Source: Nyssa sinensis
Taxonomy: Eukaryota; Streptophyta; Magnoliopsida; Cornales; Nyssaceae
Assembly (NCBI GenBank): GCA_008638375.1
Contig: CM018048.1
Location: forward strand, 1,885,142 to 1,949,141
Length of the DNA stretch: 64,000 nt
Direction of reading: 5' to 3'
How positions within the stretch are numbered: the stretch's first letter is position 1; every line of letters begins with the position of its first letter. Below, one piece after another: positions 12,429-24,015 of this stretch. A model generated the notes under the pieces. The model worked only from the letters and a program-made list of their open reading frames with translations, had not been told where the DNA came from and did no database searches. The position numbers were made by a program, and so were the translations under genes.

Positions 12429-13030
12429 AAACGAAGTCTTGTTTTTCTTTGTTTGGATCAACGACCCCTGGTTTTGAATGACTTTTGCATGCATTCGCAA
12501 TTAGCAAGTGCAATAAGAAATATTAATTATTGGGAATTAACAAGCATGTGTTATATGTAGTTCTTGTCATTTTGTATATAATAAATATTGTTAATTAATA
12601 TTTATAAAATTTGTTTTATTTTAATAATAGAATAATTTGGAAAAATACAGAACTTATTTTTTGTATTTTGTAAATACAGAATCTATTTTCAGTATTCTGT
12701 AAATATAGCAACTGGATACTAAAAACTTGAATTTATAAAGAACATAAATTAATTCTGTTTTAAGGTTTTAAAATTGAGTTATGATTCTAGAATTAAAAAA
12801 CTAGAAACAGATTACTGTTTAGAAACAGTATACAAAATTCACCAAAAGAAAAAACAAAAATGAAAGAAATTTACTAGTTTCTGAATCAGAAAGATGGAAT
12901 AAACCAAGTTTAATGTTTAACGCTATCTCTTTAAGATAAATTACACCATCATACTTGGTGTTTACGATTTGAATGGACGTCTGCCTCTTAAGATGAACTA
13001 GTCTCATACAAAGAAGAAGCATTGCAGACT
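11910..13030. other. AT-rich intergenic DNA with a (TA)n tract
   Basis: A (TA)n microsatellite occupies 12382-12426. No convincing gene is seen. The minus-strand side of 12820-13030 has a short ORF of 67 codons that probably belongs to the downstream part of the LTR-like unit described next. Confidence 0.5.
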
Positions 13031-13259
13031 CTGTGTACAGTAAACCAGACTTATTAATTCAATGAATGAATGTAGATGCATAGGTGGTGTTTATATAGAG
13101 CATTCATGTCTGTTAGGTACAGACACAAAGGCTTATAGTCGCAACTGTTCAACGAATAATCGCAGGGAATAAAACGATTCAGTCAAAATTCAAACAAAAG
13201 GTTTAATCGCAAAACGACGTCATTTTGGATTTAAATCAAAATCAAGCAAAATGAGAGCG
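13031..13259 (-). promoter_or_regulatory. Probable LTR promoter region, minus strand
   Basis: Read on the minus strand, CTATATAAAC near 13090-13099 is a good TATA box, with the 155-bp repeat array upstream of it (13260-13890) and a leader-like stretch downstream. This resembles the U3-R arrangement of a plant LTR. I could not fix termini or a target-site duplication, so the assignment is an inference. Confidence 0.35.
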
Positions 13260-13890
13260 TTGGATTTAAATTATTCTTATCCTGGTAACCAATTACGACT
13301 GCGTTGGATTTAAATATCCTTATCTTGGTAGCCAATTTGGACTGTTTCTAACAGTAATAGAAACGGCAGCAAAAAATTATTTAAATAAAATTTTTCCACC
13401 TAAACACGACCCGATCCGGTTCGGTTTAAATTATCCTTATCCTGGTAACCAGTTACGACAACGTTGGATTTAAATTATCCTTATCCTGGTAAGCAATTTG
13501 GACTATTTCTAACTATAACAGAAACGACAACGAAAAATTATTTAAATGAATTTTTCCCACCCAAATGTGACCCGACCCTGTTCGGTTTAAATTATCCTCA
13601 TCCAGGTAACCAATTACGACAACATTGGATTTAAATTATCCTTATCTTGGTAACCAATTTGGATTCTTTCTAATAGGTACGGAAAATTATTTAAATGAAT
13701 TTTTTCCACCCAAATGCGACTCGACCCGGTTCGGTTTAAATTATCCTTATCCAGGTAACCAATTACGACAGTGTTGGATTTAAATTATCCTTATCGTGGT
13801 AACCAATTTGGATTGTTTCTAACAGTAACAGAAACGACTAGCTGAAAAATTATTTAAATGAATTTTCGCCACCCAAACGCGACCCGATTT
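13260..13890. repeat. Tandem array, about four units of 149-162 bp
   Basis: The anchor CGGTTTAAATTATCCT recurs at 13422, 13583 and 13732, with a related start near 13260 and a degraded end near 13890. Each unit contains the phrase GGATTTAAATTATCCTTATC-tggtaaccaatt once or twice, so there is a shorter repeat inside the longer one. Units also share 'tttctaacagtaacagaaacgac' and 'cccacccaaa...cgacccga'. No protein is encoded. Confidence 0.75.
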
Positions 13891-14255
13891 GGTTCAAAGC
13901 AGCGGCAGTGCACGCGTGGTGAATCAAGCATGTGCTCGGTCCTCCTTTTTTCACAAAACTTAGGTATCCCTTAAGGCTCAAACCTTTTTTCAAGGTAATT
14001 ATATATATACTTTTTAAAATTCTTGTACTCATCTTATGTGGGGCATAAGCTTTTGTTACCATTTTCAAGTGGTGATATTTGGAGATAATTTCTAATTCAC
14101 CCGTTAATGGTTTTGAGCAACCCAATATATGATCTTAATTTCTTCATGAAGGAAAACAAATTTTCATATGGACCCACCAAAATTAATGCGTGAGACCCAC
14201 TTTAATTTTATCTCAAAAATAGCTTATTATTATGCTCAAAAACTCACTTTTCTTA
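13891..14255. other. Intergenic DNA next to the tandem array
   Basis: A 91-codon minus-strand ORF (13850-14125) has no recognisable domain and runs into the repeat array. No gene is supported. Confidence 0.5.
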
Positions 14256-14957
14256 GTATAAATTATAATAATATTTTGTTTTTGACAATTGTATTAATAT
14301 TTTTTAAAACTTTTAAAAATTACATCGATCTTTTCTATTTTACTTGACAAACTATAAATATAATCTTCTTTAGTCAATTTTTTTGTTCAAAAAGACGAAA
14401 TTGTCAATTTTTTGTAATTGTTTTTAATTTTTTTTTTTAATTTTGACCCATTTTTTGATTTTATTTTCATTGAGAAATAAATATTAATTAAAACCTTAAA
14501 TTTATTTTTATATAAAATAAAAATAAGTTTTCTGTTTTTTGGGTGAAATACTAGATCAACCTCCTTAACGCTTGTCCTTTAAAATCACCAAACACTATAG
14601 AGAATAACACATAAGGGAATTCTCTTAGCCATACAATTTTACTTTTCCATCAACGCTTCTTATTTGTCAACTAATCAACTGCCAAATTTCTTTCATTATA
14701 AATATGTCTAATAGAAACCACTGACTCTTTATTCCTAATAATATTAAATTTATTTTTATATAAAATAAAAAAATCATTAAAAAAGTTAGAAAAGATTAGT
14801 CTAAATTGAAAAAATACAAAAAAAATACGAAACAGATAACTTTGTCATTTTGAATAAAAATTTTGACTGAAGAAGAGTATTTGTAATTTGTTAGATAAAG
14901 TTAAAAAAATCAATGTAATTGTTAAAAATTTTAACAGAAATAAGTATAATTTACTTT
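14256..14957. mobile_element. Foldback (MITE-like) element, copy 2, with an inserted segment
   Basis: This has the same family ends and core as 10526-10986, including TTAATTAAAACCTTAAATTT and a right end AGTATAATTTACTTT. The core phrase TAAATTTATTTTTATATAAA occurs twice (about 14500 and 14746), flanking about 215 bp of unrelated sequence. This suggests a later insertion or duplication. No ORF of note. Confidence 0.5.
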
Positions 14958-16043
14958 AAAATATACGATATTATTTTATATATTAAGAGGCTTCCATTTG
15001 TACTTTGGTGTACCGTGACCAAAACAGTAATGAGAAAAAACGAAGACTGCCAAAAGAAACCAATAATTCTAGGGAGAGGACTTCTAGATCTTACATGAAG
15101 AACACGCAGACAGAGAGAGAGAGAGAGGAAATTCAAACTTCATACAATGAACATGTTGGTTTCTTTATGTTTAGAAGAATCGATTTTTTGGCATTGTCTA
15201 AATTCCATATCTGAATTCAAATCCCAGATTGTCTATTTCCTTTTTCTTGATTTCCAAGTATTGGAAAAACTGGTATGAAGAAGTGGAAAAGAAAATGTTA
15301 TATATTTTTGTAAATTAATTAGTCTTATTAGTGTAACCAAGTACGATTTTGCAATTGATGGACTAAAATGATATCACCATTCTTATCATTATGTATTAAG
15401 GTCATCATAAGATCAAGATATGGGAGAATCCAAAAGATAATATGGGTGGCATCATAAGCCAAGTGAGAGATCACCCCATTAAAGTCAATTCGATACAAGT
15501 CAACAAATCAGATGGGTATTCTTTTACACTGGACACATTAAAAACGGACGTTTCAAACTTTGATATTTATCAAGTAAAGGGTCGTTTAGTTGAGTTGTGT
15601 AAAAAGTATTAATCGAGATAAGCACCAGTTAATGAAGATAAGAAATTATTGAGAATAAGTAGCTGTGTTTGGAAGAATTATTGAAATGTTATTACAAAAT
15701 ATACAAGACAAAAAGGGCAAAAGAAAAAAGGAAAAAGAAAAGAAAAGATGATAATTGAATATTACTGCATTATTTTTTTATCAACTTAACTAAATAAGAA
15801 CCGATGAGCATATTATTGAATTAAGTTGATTTCAGCTTAAAAAATATGAGTCTCATTGCATAAACCGAGTTCAGCTTATTGCATTCAAATGAATAATAAT
15901 TATTGAAGTATTTAATTTATTCCCCAAACTTAATAATTTGATCTCAATAAGTTGAAGCAAACGCAGCCTAAAAAGAACTCAAACTCTCACAATATGGCAA
16001 AGCATCGGTCCTAATTCCAAACTAATTGGACATGCAATTTCTT
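14958..16043. other. AT-rich intergenic DNA with a possible hAT-like MITE
   Basis: No gene is supported; the 61- and 69-codon ORFs around 14951-15214 overlap each other on opposite strands and look random. A stretch from about 15577 (GGGTCGTTTAGTTGAG) to about 15972 (AGCAAACGCAGCCTA) has weakly complementary ends of the kind seen in plant hAT-type MITEs. Boundaries are uncertain. Confidence 0.3.
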
Positions 16044-16373
16044 GAATAAATTACACTGATCCCATATGAGATTTCTGATAATTATAAAGACATTTCTTAA
16101 GATTTTTGAAATGATACTGACCTTTCATATTTTTATTGACGAACTACAAAGACCTTCCCTCTAACCTAAATCTTTTTTTGAAAATGACAAAAATGTCTTT
16201 TTTTATTGTATTTTTTAATTGTGACCATTTTTTATAACTTTTTTGAACGGATTTTTTATTTTATATAAAAGATAAATTTAAGATATAAATACGAAATGCC
16301 TACATTACTTCACAAATTTATTATAATTGTCAGAACTTTCACGAAAAGTCAGTATAATTTACTCTCAATTTCT
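16044..16373. mobile_element. Foldback (MITE-like) element, copy 3, shorter
   Basis: Left end AATAAATTACACTGATCCCA and right end AAGTCAGTATAATTTACTC are inverted copies. The middle has the family phrase 'attgtgaccattttt' but is shorter than copy 1, so part of the core is deleted. Confidence 0.55.
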
Positions 16374-16787
16374 TCTAATCCAATAAGAACATTACCTAAT
16401 CATTAGATTCCCACTCCCTATAAATAGGGGCACAAGATATGGATAAAAAAAGACAATAAGTTAATTCTTCTCCATAATTTTGCTTTATTATTCTCTAATT
16501 TAACCTCAAATGACCTTGCCTAGTTTTTTCAGCCATTGATCAAATCTCATCTACCGTTAATTATTGGCTAATTTTTTCAATCAAGAATGAAGAGTAGGAT
16601 TTTTTTTTTTTAATTATAATTTGGTTAAATTAAGTCTTTCCTTTGTGTCAAAGGCAAAGTACAAAGTACAAAGCACAAAACAAACAAAATGTTACTAACC
16701 TAACTCAGAGGTAGGAAGGCTGTGATTGGAGATTTCACCAAATCATGAAAGAGAACTTACAAAGTTTGAAATCTATTACAATCAAGT

Positions 16788-16788
<1 letters not shown>

Positions 16789-16835
<47 letters not shown>

Positions 16836-16836
16836 T
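16789..16836. repeat. Compound microsatellite (CA)n(TA)n
   Basis: About 15 CA units are followed by about 9 TA units. The surrounding 16374-17037 contains no supported gene. Confidence 0.9.
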
Positions 16837-17050
16837 CACCACGCAATCTGGAGTGGCTAGTGAGGTTTGAATTTTTGTAAGGATTAGTTGAAGAATAAAC
16901 TCATGAGAAAAATATGTGAAAAGAATTTGAATTTGCATTAGCATTGCATGTGTTACCTACTTAGTACATGTAAAGTAATCTAGATGTGTATAGAAAGAAT
17001 AATTGATTACCAAATATAAAAAAAATGGAAATATGAACATGATTATATGA

Positions 17051-17208
17051 CATGTAGCGTTAGTGGATGAAAGACGTACCGTAAATTTAGAAGTTATTTA
17101 TTTGAATCTTGCGCTCTCACTGACTTGGTGATGTTCAAAATGTGTTTTCGTTTCATACATCTTTAGATAGGATTAGTCTGAATCAAAGATGTGAAAAAAA
17201 AAAAAAAA
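17051..17208 (+). mobile_element. SINE with poly(A) tail and target-site duplication
   Basis: The body is about 143 bp and ends in about 15 A. It is flanked by CATGATTATATGA (17038-17050) and CATAATTATATGA (17209-17221), a 13-bp duplication with one mismatch. Near its start TAGCGTTAGTGG fits a pol III A box, and ATTTGAATCTT about 45 bp later is a weak B box. A related copy lies at 23870-24013. It encodes nothing. Confidence 0.65.
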
Positions 17209-17221
17209 CATAATTATATGA

Positions 17222-17788
17222 GCAAATTGTGCCTATGCATAAAGACAAACCCTTTTCAAATTTTAAAAACAAGAACAATCGATTATAAAAAAAAAGTAGT
17301 TTAGAATTAATTCTTCTAAATAATTTTTTGTACGGTTTAAACGTGTTTTTTAAAATAATTTTTATGAATATAAATAAAAAATAAATGTATAAAAACTACC
17401 AAAAACGAGACCTCAGCCGCCTAAACTAGTAAAAAGAAAAATGACTCTATAGCATATTAATGCATATATGGGGTAAAAAATGCAATAATTAAATTTTAAA
17501 AAAAAATAAGAACCATAATTTTACAATGTAATTATTATATTATTAAAATAAATTCAAATATAGGAGTTGGTGGGCATTTGATTTGAGTCAAGCGTTTTAA
17601 TGGTGGGCCCGTGGCATATGTGGCCTTCGTATGTAAAGGATCTTCTAGAAGACTACCTACTCACGACCCACTTCAGTCTCCGAACATGGATGATGTGGCT
17701 GGGGTTTAACGGGCTTTGCTTGTTTTGTTTGTTTTGGTATTTGTTCGTTGGGAATTGTCCCAGTCACGTTTTTTATATAGTGGGTAAG
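17222..17788. other. Intergenic DNA left of the solo LTR
   Basis: AT-rich to about 17560, then of more balanced composition. A 64-codon ORF at 17600-17794 crosses the LTR boundary and has no recognisable domain. No gene is supported. Confidence 0.5.
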
Positions 17789-19301
17789 TGTTAGACCTTT
17801 TTACACTTGACACGGTGGCTTGGGGCATGAGGAGGCATGTTCGGTTTTGGTGACATTGGCATTGGCATGGGCATGGGGAGGCATGCTATGCCTTGGAATA
17901 ACATTCAGACTTGGAATGTTATTCAAGTAGGAAAAGACATTCAGGACTTAGAATCTTATTCAAGAGTGGAACGAAATTCGGAAGTGGGATTGACTTTTCA
18001 GAGATGGGATATCTTAAAAATATTCTAAGTATTGGAGGGATACTTAGACGTTTAAGAGTTGGTGCAGCCGGTGGCTTGTGAACAGTTTGGTGCATGGTTG
18101 CCTTTGGCAAGGCAGATGCACACAGGGGGAAGAACTGATGTTGTAAGTGGTTGTATCCACTCCTGTCAAGTGGACAAATTGTCATTTGACATATATAGGG
18201 GGGAGTACCTCCTCGAGGCGCCCATGGGCGAGTGGCCTATGCGGCTAAGGAAGACCAAGGCGTGTGGGGGCATGGCTTGGCAACGAGGGCTAAACACGGA
18301 AGCAAGTGGTTGGGTAAAAAAGGTGCATGGGTTCAAGGCTGACTGCATATGGCCGTGTCCTTAAGTGAGGGCTCGGGGCAAGGCAGTTGCACGGGGCAGT
18401 TGCTGGGCGCAAGGCAGTTACAGAGCAGTTGCGCGGGGCAGTTGCAGAGCAGTTGCGCAAGGCAGTTGCGCGGAGCAGTTGCTGGGCGCAGGGCAGTTAC
18501 GGGGCAGTTGCGGCGCAAGGCAGTTGCAGGGCAGTTGTGCAGTGCAGTTGCGGGGCAGTTGTGCAAGGCAGTTGTGGGGCTGACAGAAGGCACAAGGCAA
18601 CTGCCTGCTGCTGTGTTGGCGCACAGATCCAATGGCTCACATTGTGTGCGGCAATGAGGCACGGATCCTCACAGGTGGCGCACATCCAAGGCTTCAGATA
18701 GCCCTAGCAGTTGGGGCGCAACTGTAAGGGACATGTGGCTTGTTCCTGACAAACCCTAGCAGTTGAGGGGTGTCAACTGCACAGTCATGGGTGTGCCACA
18801 CACCATGGCAGTTTTATATGACTCTGTCAATATGTATGTGCGTGTGTATGTATGGCAGATTATGTGGCAGGGGCTGGTGGGTGCCAGCAAGCCCTTTGGC
18901 AGTTGAGGGTGTCAACTGCCAGGCAGTTGTGCATGGCTGCCTATATAAGCATGCTTGGGGTTGCGAGATAAGGAACAGATGTGTATACAGTGAGAGTTAT
19001 ACACAGTGGGGAAGACGAATCTGTGAGAGAGAGAAGTCTGTCTTTGTAACCTTGGTCATGTCCTTTGTATTCATATGAGTGTATAGTGAATAAAAGGTTG
19101 GGAATGGGTTTCCTGTAATAGCTATGTTCTTTATGTGTGTCTCCGTTTGTGTTCAGAATTGAATTGGGTAGACTCAACGGTGGTGGAATCCTATTCTAGG
19201 GGTTCGGTTTCCTTTGGGGGCTGCGTGGTTGGCTGGTCAAGGCAGCGGTTTTGACGCCGCACAGGAGCAAAAATTTGGGTGTGATATTTGACCCTGTGAC
19301 A
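17789..19301 (+). mobile_element. Solo LTR, 1.5 kb, with perfect GTAAG target-site duplication
   Basis: The unit starts TGTTAGACC and ends CCCTGTGACA, with TGT/ACA termini. It is flanked by GTAAG at 17784-17788 and GTAAG at 19302-19306. A TATA box (CTATATAAGC, about 18942) is followed by a leader-like stretch with GAGAGAGAG near 19025. No PBS, PPT or coding domain is inside, so it is a solo LTR. It is clearly more GC-rich than its surroundings. Its U3 holds a GCAGTTGC minisatellite (18366-18600). The lineage cannot be told from the LTR alone. Confidence 0.75.
18366..18600. repeat. GC-rich minisatellite built on GGCAGTTGCGC
   Basis: The core GCAGTTGC or GCAGTTGT recurs well over ten times, with spacers such as GCGGGGCA, GCGCAAG and TGGGCGCA. 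The unit varies between about 11 and 20 bp. Because the repeat lacks TA-rich words, several overlapping frames on both strands stay open and encode Gly/Ala/Ser/Gln- or Cys/Pro-rich repeats. I regard these as consequences of composition, not genes. Confidence 0.8.
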
Positions 19302-19306
19302 GTAAG

Positions 19307-20407
19307 AGACATTCATAAATAAGATTGCAATAAGGTTTCGATAATCTTGTTCGAGTCCAGAGGCTATGATTCCGTTTCGAACCTGTTCTTTTTATAAATT
19401 TATATATATATATATTAATTTTATTAATATATTATATTACATAAAATTAATTTAAAAATTTTTCATCTCATACTTAATTATTTTTTTTTTATAATAATTA
19501 TTTTGACAATAAATTTTTAATTTACTTACTAATTTTTTATTTTTTTTACTTTGAAAAAATAAATGTCAATAGTCGGAGATTATAAATAGGATCAAAGTTA
19601 AAGTAAAACTCTAAACGGGATGCGACAGGATCAAAGACGAAAAATAGAAATAGAATTGGAGTTGAAAAAGGGGCATACTGTACTGAACTCGTTTCGTTAC
19701 CTTTCTTGATTTTGGATTATATTTTACTCTGTGTTTGCTTTTCAAGTTTTCAAATAAATAAAATTAATATTTTATTCAAATACTAAGTGTTCATTTTTTA
19801 TATAATTAATGTGAGTTTGAATTTTTTTAAAATTATTATATAAAAATAAGTTATAAAGCAATCACTAGACACAATTAATATAAATTAATGATAACTATTT
19901 CTTCCTTCTTCTTTTCTTTACGAGTTTTCTGAACTGAGCTGAAATATTTCTAGAAACAAGATTTTCTTTAGGACAAAAACAGTTAGAGTCATTATGCTTA
20001 GCTGGCACATTTGTCATTTTGTTTTCAAATTTGTTAGGCACAATGAAAAGAAGTTTAGCTATGAATTTGACTGCTATTCAACGGGGCATGTTTCAATAGA
20101 GTCATTAGACAACCATTGGAAATCAAAATTTATTTTTATATGATTTGTTTATTGTTATAAAATCAATTATTGTGATGTCTTCATTTTTGTCACTCTGACA
20201 TGGACAGGGCAATTTTGGAGTGAAGGTATTTAGTGATCTTGAATAATTGGTTTAGAATTATAAAAAAATAAACATGTGCAGAAAAAGATGATCGCTGTGT
20301 AATCAAATGGTCTAAGTATTTATTTTCTACGTATTTTGTATGAGTTCGATTCTCTCATCTTCATCATTGTATCCACAAAAAAAAAGGTGTTGAAGAAGCA
20401 CAAAAAA
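19307..20407. other. AT-rich intergenic DNA with a possible short SINE
   Basis: No gene is seen. At 20290-20390 a tRNA-like B box (GAGTTCGATTCTC, 20342-20354) is followed about 25 bp later by a run of nine A, as in a short SINE. No target-site duplication could be identified, so this is tentative. Confidence 0.35.
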
Positions 20408-20891
20408 TGAGATAAATTACATTGTCATTCTTTGAAATTTCTAATAATTACAAAGATCTTTCTTGAAAATTTTGAAATAACACTGACCTCCCAAAGACAT
20501 CCCTTCAAATTTTTTTTTTTTAAATGACAAAAGTACTCGTTTTATTTTATTTTTTATTTTCTTTTTCAATTTTCTAGTTTTTTTTTAAGAATTTTTTTCA
20601 TTTTATATAAAAATAAATAACTTATATTTTGTAGTCAAAGAAGATTCAATTAATATTTATTTGAAAATGAAAAAAAGAAGTTAAAAAAATGGTCAAAATT
20701 GAAAAAAAAAGTGCAAAATAGAAAAGAAAAAGAAATAGGCACTTTTGTAATTTAAAAAAAATAAAGTTAAAGGAGAGATTTTTGTAGTTCGTTAGTAAAA
20801 ATAGAAAATCTCAATATCATTTTAGAAGTTTTAAAAAATGTCTTTATAATTATAAAAAAAATTTTAAAATTTTTTTTTATAATTTACCCCG
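20408..20891. mobile_element. Foldback (MITE-like) element, copy 4
   Basis: Left end GATAAATTACATTGTCATTC and right end ATAATTTACCCC pair as inverted repeats. The core has 'attcaattaatatttatttg' and paired 'gacaaaagtac' / 'cacttttgtaa' arms. It is full length compared with copy 1. Confidence 0.55.
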
Positions 20892-21504
20892 AAAAAACAA
20901 GTTGTCATAGTATAATTTTAACACTTTTTCAAGGCCAATGAATAACTTCTCAATCTTCCAAGTGGAAAATGTTTCCATAATTTTTTTTTTTTTTTTTAAA
21001 CTTTTTCAGCATAATAATTTGATACTACTTATCTACTAAAAAATTATCAATTCAAAGGACATTGTGTTCTTGTTAAGAAGTACATATGTACATTGTACAC
21101 AATGGGGTTTAGAATGTTTAGTACATATAGTACAACAGAGGCCAATCTCCATTTTTAAAACTTGACCTTTATTGTGGGCTGTCAACAATTACTACTCTCT
21201 ACTTGGATTCACACAGGTGACTTGAACTCCTCAAGGTTCATCTGGGATGGCTAGGATAATTTAAAACCTAAAGTGATAATTTTAAATGAAAATATTTGTG
21301 TTTTTTATTTTTTGAGATGCAAGAAGGATAAGTTTTCTTAAAAAAGAATGCAATTTAAAACAATGGTAAAGCATATTAAACTATAAGAGTTCTAATTTAA
21401 ATATAAATAAAAATCTATTATAAAATATAAATAAATATTTCTAATGATTTGTTTCTAATATACACACACAATGACCGATCTAGATCATTAACTAACAGGG
21501 GCAA

Positions 21505-21680
21505 AAAATTAAAATTAAAACTTCAAGGGATCTCTTACAAAAAAAATGGGGGGAGGGGGTTGGAGGGAAATATGTGTAGTTTGTCAGTAAAAGTAATGCA
21601 GGACAATATAATTTTAGAAAGTTTAGGAATGGTCTTTGTAATTGTCAAAAAATTTATGAAAAATCAGTATAATTTATCTT
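21505..21680. mobile_element. Foldback (MITE-like) element, copy 5, right half only
   Basis: The stretch from about 21570 matches the right arm of the family: 'gtttgtcagtaaaagtaatgc' and the end AAATCAGTATAATTTATC. The left arm is missing. A 102-codon ORF crossing it is an artefact of the repeat. Confidence 0.4.
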
Positions 21681-22335
21681 TAGTTTTAATATCCGTGATC
21701 ATAGAACTTTACGGTACTACTTTGTCACTATATTTTTTCTCACACACACGTACATAGATGTGTTAGGTTTCATTTGGGTACGTAGGATGGAGAAAGAAGG
21801 TTTAGTACTTGGCTTTATAGTGTCAAAGGTGCCACGAGTATGGTGGACTTTTTCAGTTTAGTGAAGCGGTTGGTGGATCATGAGGTTAATTAGTCAAGTG
21901 GACATACTTATATAGGGTTTGTTTTGCTTAAAGAGTTATCTTAAGGAAGAAGTTATTTGCTTTGGTTGGAAGATTGATATGTATATTAAAATAAGTAAAT
22001 AAAAGATCTCATCTACCAATTTAGAAAAATGATCAAAAACTTCTTTGACCCTCTGCTTATATATATAGCTAGTGTTTTAATTTGAATTGTTGGCATTCAT
22101 TTCCTTTCCCTTCCTTTGCGTTTTCCTTGGATTAGGTTCCTTTCCATTTATTCTAAACATGTTTTTGAATTGATACCTCTATTTTTATTGTGCTACTTGC
22201 ATGCCATTTTCATATCATCTTCTTTCTGCTAAAATGTTCTAATCACTAAGAGTGACTTAACTTTGTAAATGAAGCATTTAGGAAAGAAACCAACACAAGT
22301 CCAAGCTGCGGATAATTTCAATTACCATATCAGAA

Positions 22336-22339
<4 letters not shown>
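21681..22339. other. Intergenic DNA, nothing recognised
   Basis: Moderately AT-rich, no ORF or element that I can support. Confidence 0.5.
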
Positions 22340-22378
<39 letters not shown>

Positions 22379-22389
22379 CACACACACAC
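22340..22389. repeat. Compound microsatellite (TA)n(CA)n
   Basis: About 15 TA units followed by about 10 AC units. Confidence 0.9.
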
Positions 22390-23869
22390 TAGTTGGATAT
22401 ACGGGCCATGCGCAGGCTTAATAAGCCGTCCATGGCAAGTCTATAAATAAATGAATGACAAGTTCATAAATATGTGATAACAGATGAACAAAATCGGCCT
22501 CTTTCTAGAGATCCAAGCCATTAGTGAGTTACCGCTCTAAAAGAACTAGAATTCTAACCTTATGTCAGGACTTTCGAGCCAAGAGACAATCTCAGGTAAA
22601 CAGTTTTTATGGGGCGTAGGCCTCCCAAAAGTAATGGAGGCGTGCAAAGGTTTTCTCAGGCTGAATAAAGATTGACCCACGAGTACAAAGGCAAAAGGGA
22701 ATTTGACTACAAGACCCACCCATCAAAGCAAGGACAAAAGTTGGCCTTAGTAATCCTACGATACAGAGTTTAAGGGCTGTTGCTCAACGGATAAAGTTAC
22801 TATAGGAATAACATGCTAATCTTCTTTCCCAAGAGCTCACATCGACAGGAAGGTTTGGCACCTCGATGTCAGCTCTTTGCCACCGATGGCTGTAATATAT
22901 TCAAAGGATTGAATTGTTCAGCCATTAAAGCGGTACATCATCAATAAATGAAAATCTGTAAATAAATAATAAAAGACGGACACAACTGTTTATCATGAAT
23001 GAATTACAAATTCATAAATAAATAATAAAAGACGGACAAATCGTCCATAAAAAAGATGCCAACCTTCACTTATTATATAAGTAATAGATAAGAAAAAAAA
23101 AATGAGTGTATGACTAATTATTGAAACATTACAAAAAATGATAGTTTTGATGTCATTGTTTTGCGTAAGCATGCTAAAAAATCCACTTTGTGTGACAATA
23201 CACATCAAATGAACACACTAAGAAAGAATAAGTGAGGTAGAGATAGCTAGCTATGTTGGCATGCAAAAATATTGATGGGTGAGGAGTTAACCTCTTTCAA
23301 AGTTGTTAATTAGGTTTGTTTTTTTCTTTTCAAAATTTCCATCATTAACAAAAACAATGGGGTCCTATACCACACTTGTAATCCACAGAATATGGTTTCA
23401 ATTGTCAAGAGAATCATGCATGGAAATTTTCAGTCTTGTTAACCTAAAAAAATTCTAAATTCACAAAATATCTTTCATCTAGAGGGTGGGAGGAAGAAGG
23501 AAACAATTTTGATTGTAGGGCTAGAAGTGGAATTTGAAACTCTTGCTTAGTGACATGGAGAAAATGATAAAATAAAGAAGTCTTGTACTCTAGAAAAATT
23601 CAAAAGCCATGAAAAAATCAGAGAAGAAATCTTAGTGACATAACGTTTTCCTCTCTAAAAACGGTAAAAAGATCAGTCAACACTTGAGAACTTACTATAA
23701 CTTCCTCTCTTTTTTTTGGCAGTAGTTATTGTTCAAAGGTGTAGGGCTATTTTTTGGTATCAAATTGTCAAACGTGGATTTAAATATAAGATCAAAGAAA
23801 ATGTTAAACATAACATATTGTCTTACCTCATTATTTACTACTCGAGATAAGGTAATGGAGATCTTGAAT
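22390..23869. other. Unclassified repeat-like DNA
   Basis: From 22390 to about 23050 the sequence is less AT-rich and contains the phrase AATAATAAAAGACGGACA twice (about 22964 and 23019), beside 'gaatgaattacaaattcata'. It looks like a dispersed repeat but I could not find termini. 23050-23869 is plain intergenic DNA. Confidence 0.35.
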
Positions 23870-24013
23870 GTGAGCGAGTTAGCTTGAAAGACATATCGTA
23901 AATCCTGAAGATTTCAAATTCAATTTATCAGCCTCACGACTCATAAACATGAAAGTGAATTAGTCTGACAAAACTGGAATACCGATTCCTTTGACAAAAA
24001 AAGAAGAAGAAGA
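23870..24013 (+). mobile_element. SINE-like element related to the copy at 17051
   Basis: It shares 'ttagct/tggatgaaagac..accgtaaat' and ATTAGTCTGA with the SINE at 17051-17208. It ends in an A/AAG-rich tail (23995-24015). It is more diverged, and no target-site duplication was identified. Confidence 0.4.
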
Positions 24014-24015
24014 AA

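Noticed and set aside
13260..13890. CRISPR-like array
   Set aside because: The repeats are long, directly adjacent and diverged, without unique spacers, and the genome is a plant's.
18333..18701. Six or more overlapping ORFs of 60-109 codons on both strands
   Set aside because: They come from the stop-poor GCAGTTGC minisatellite in a solo LTR. No start context, domain or splice evidence supports any of them.
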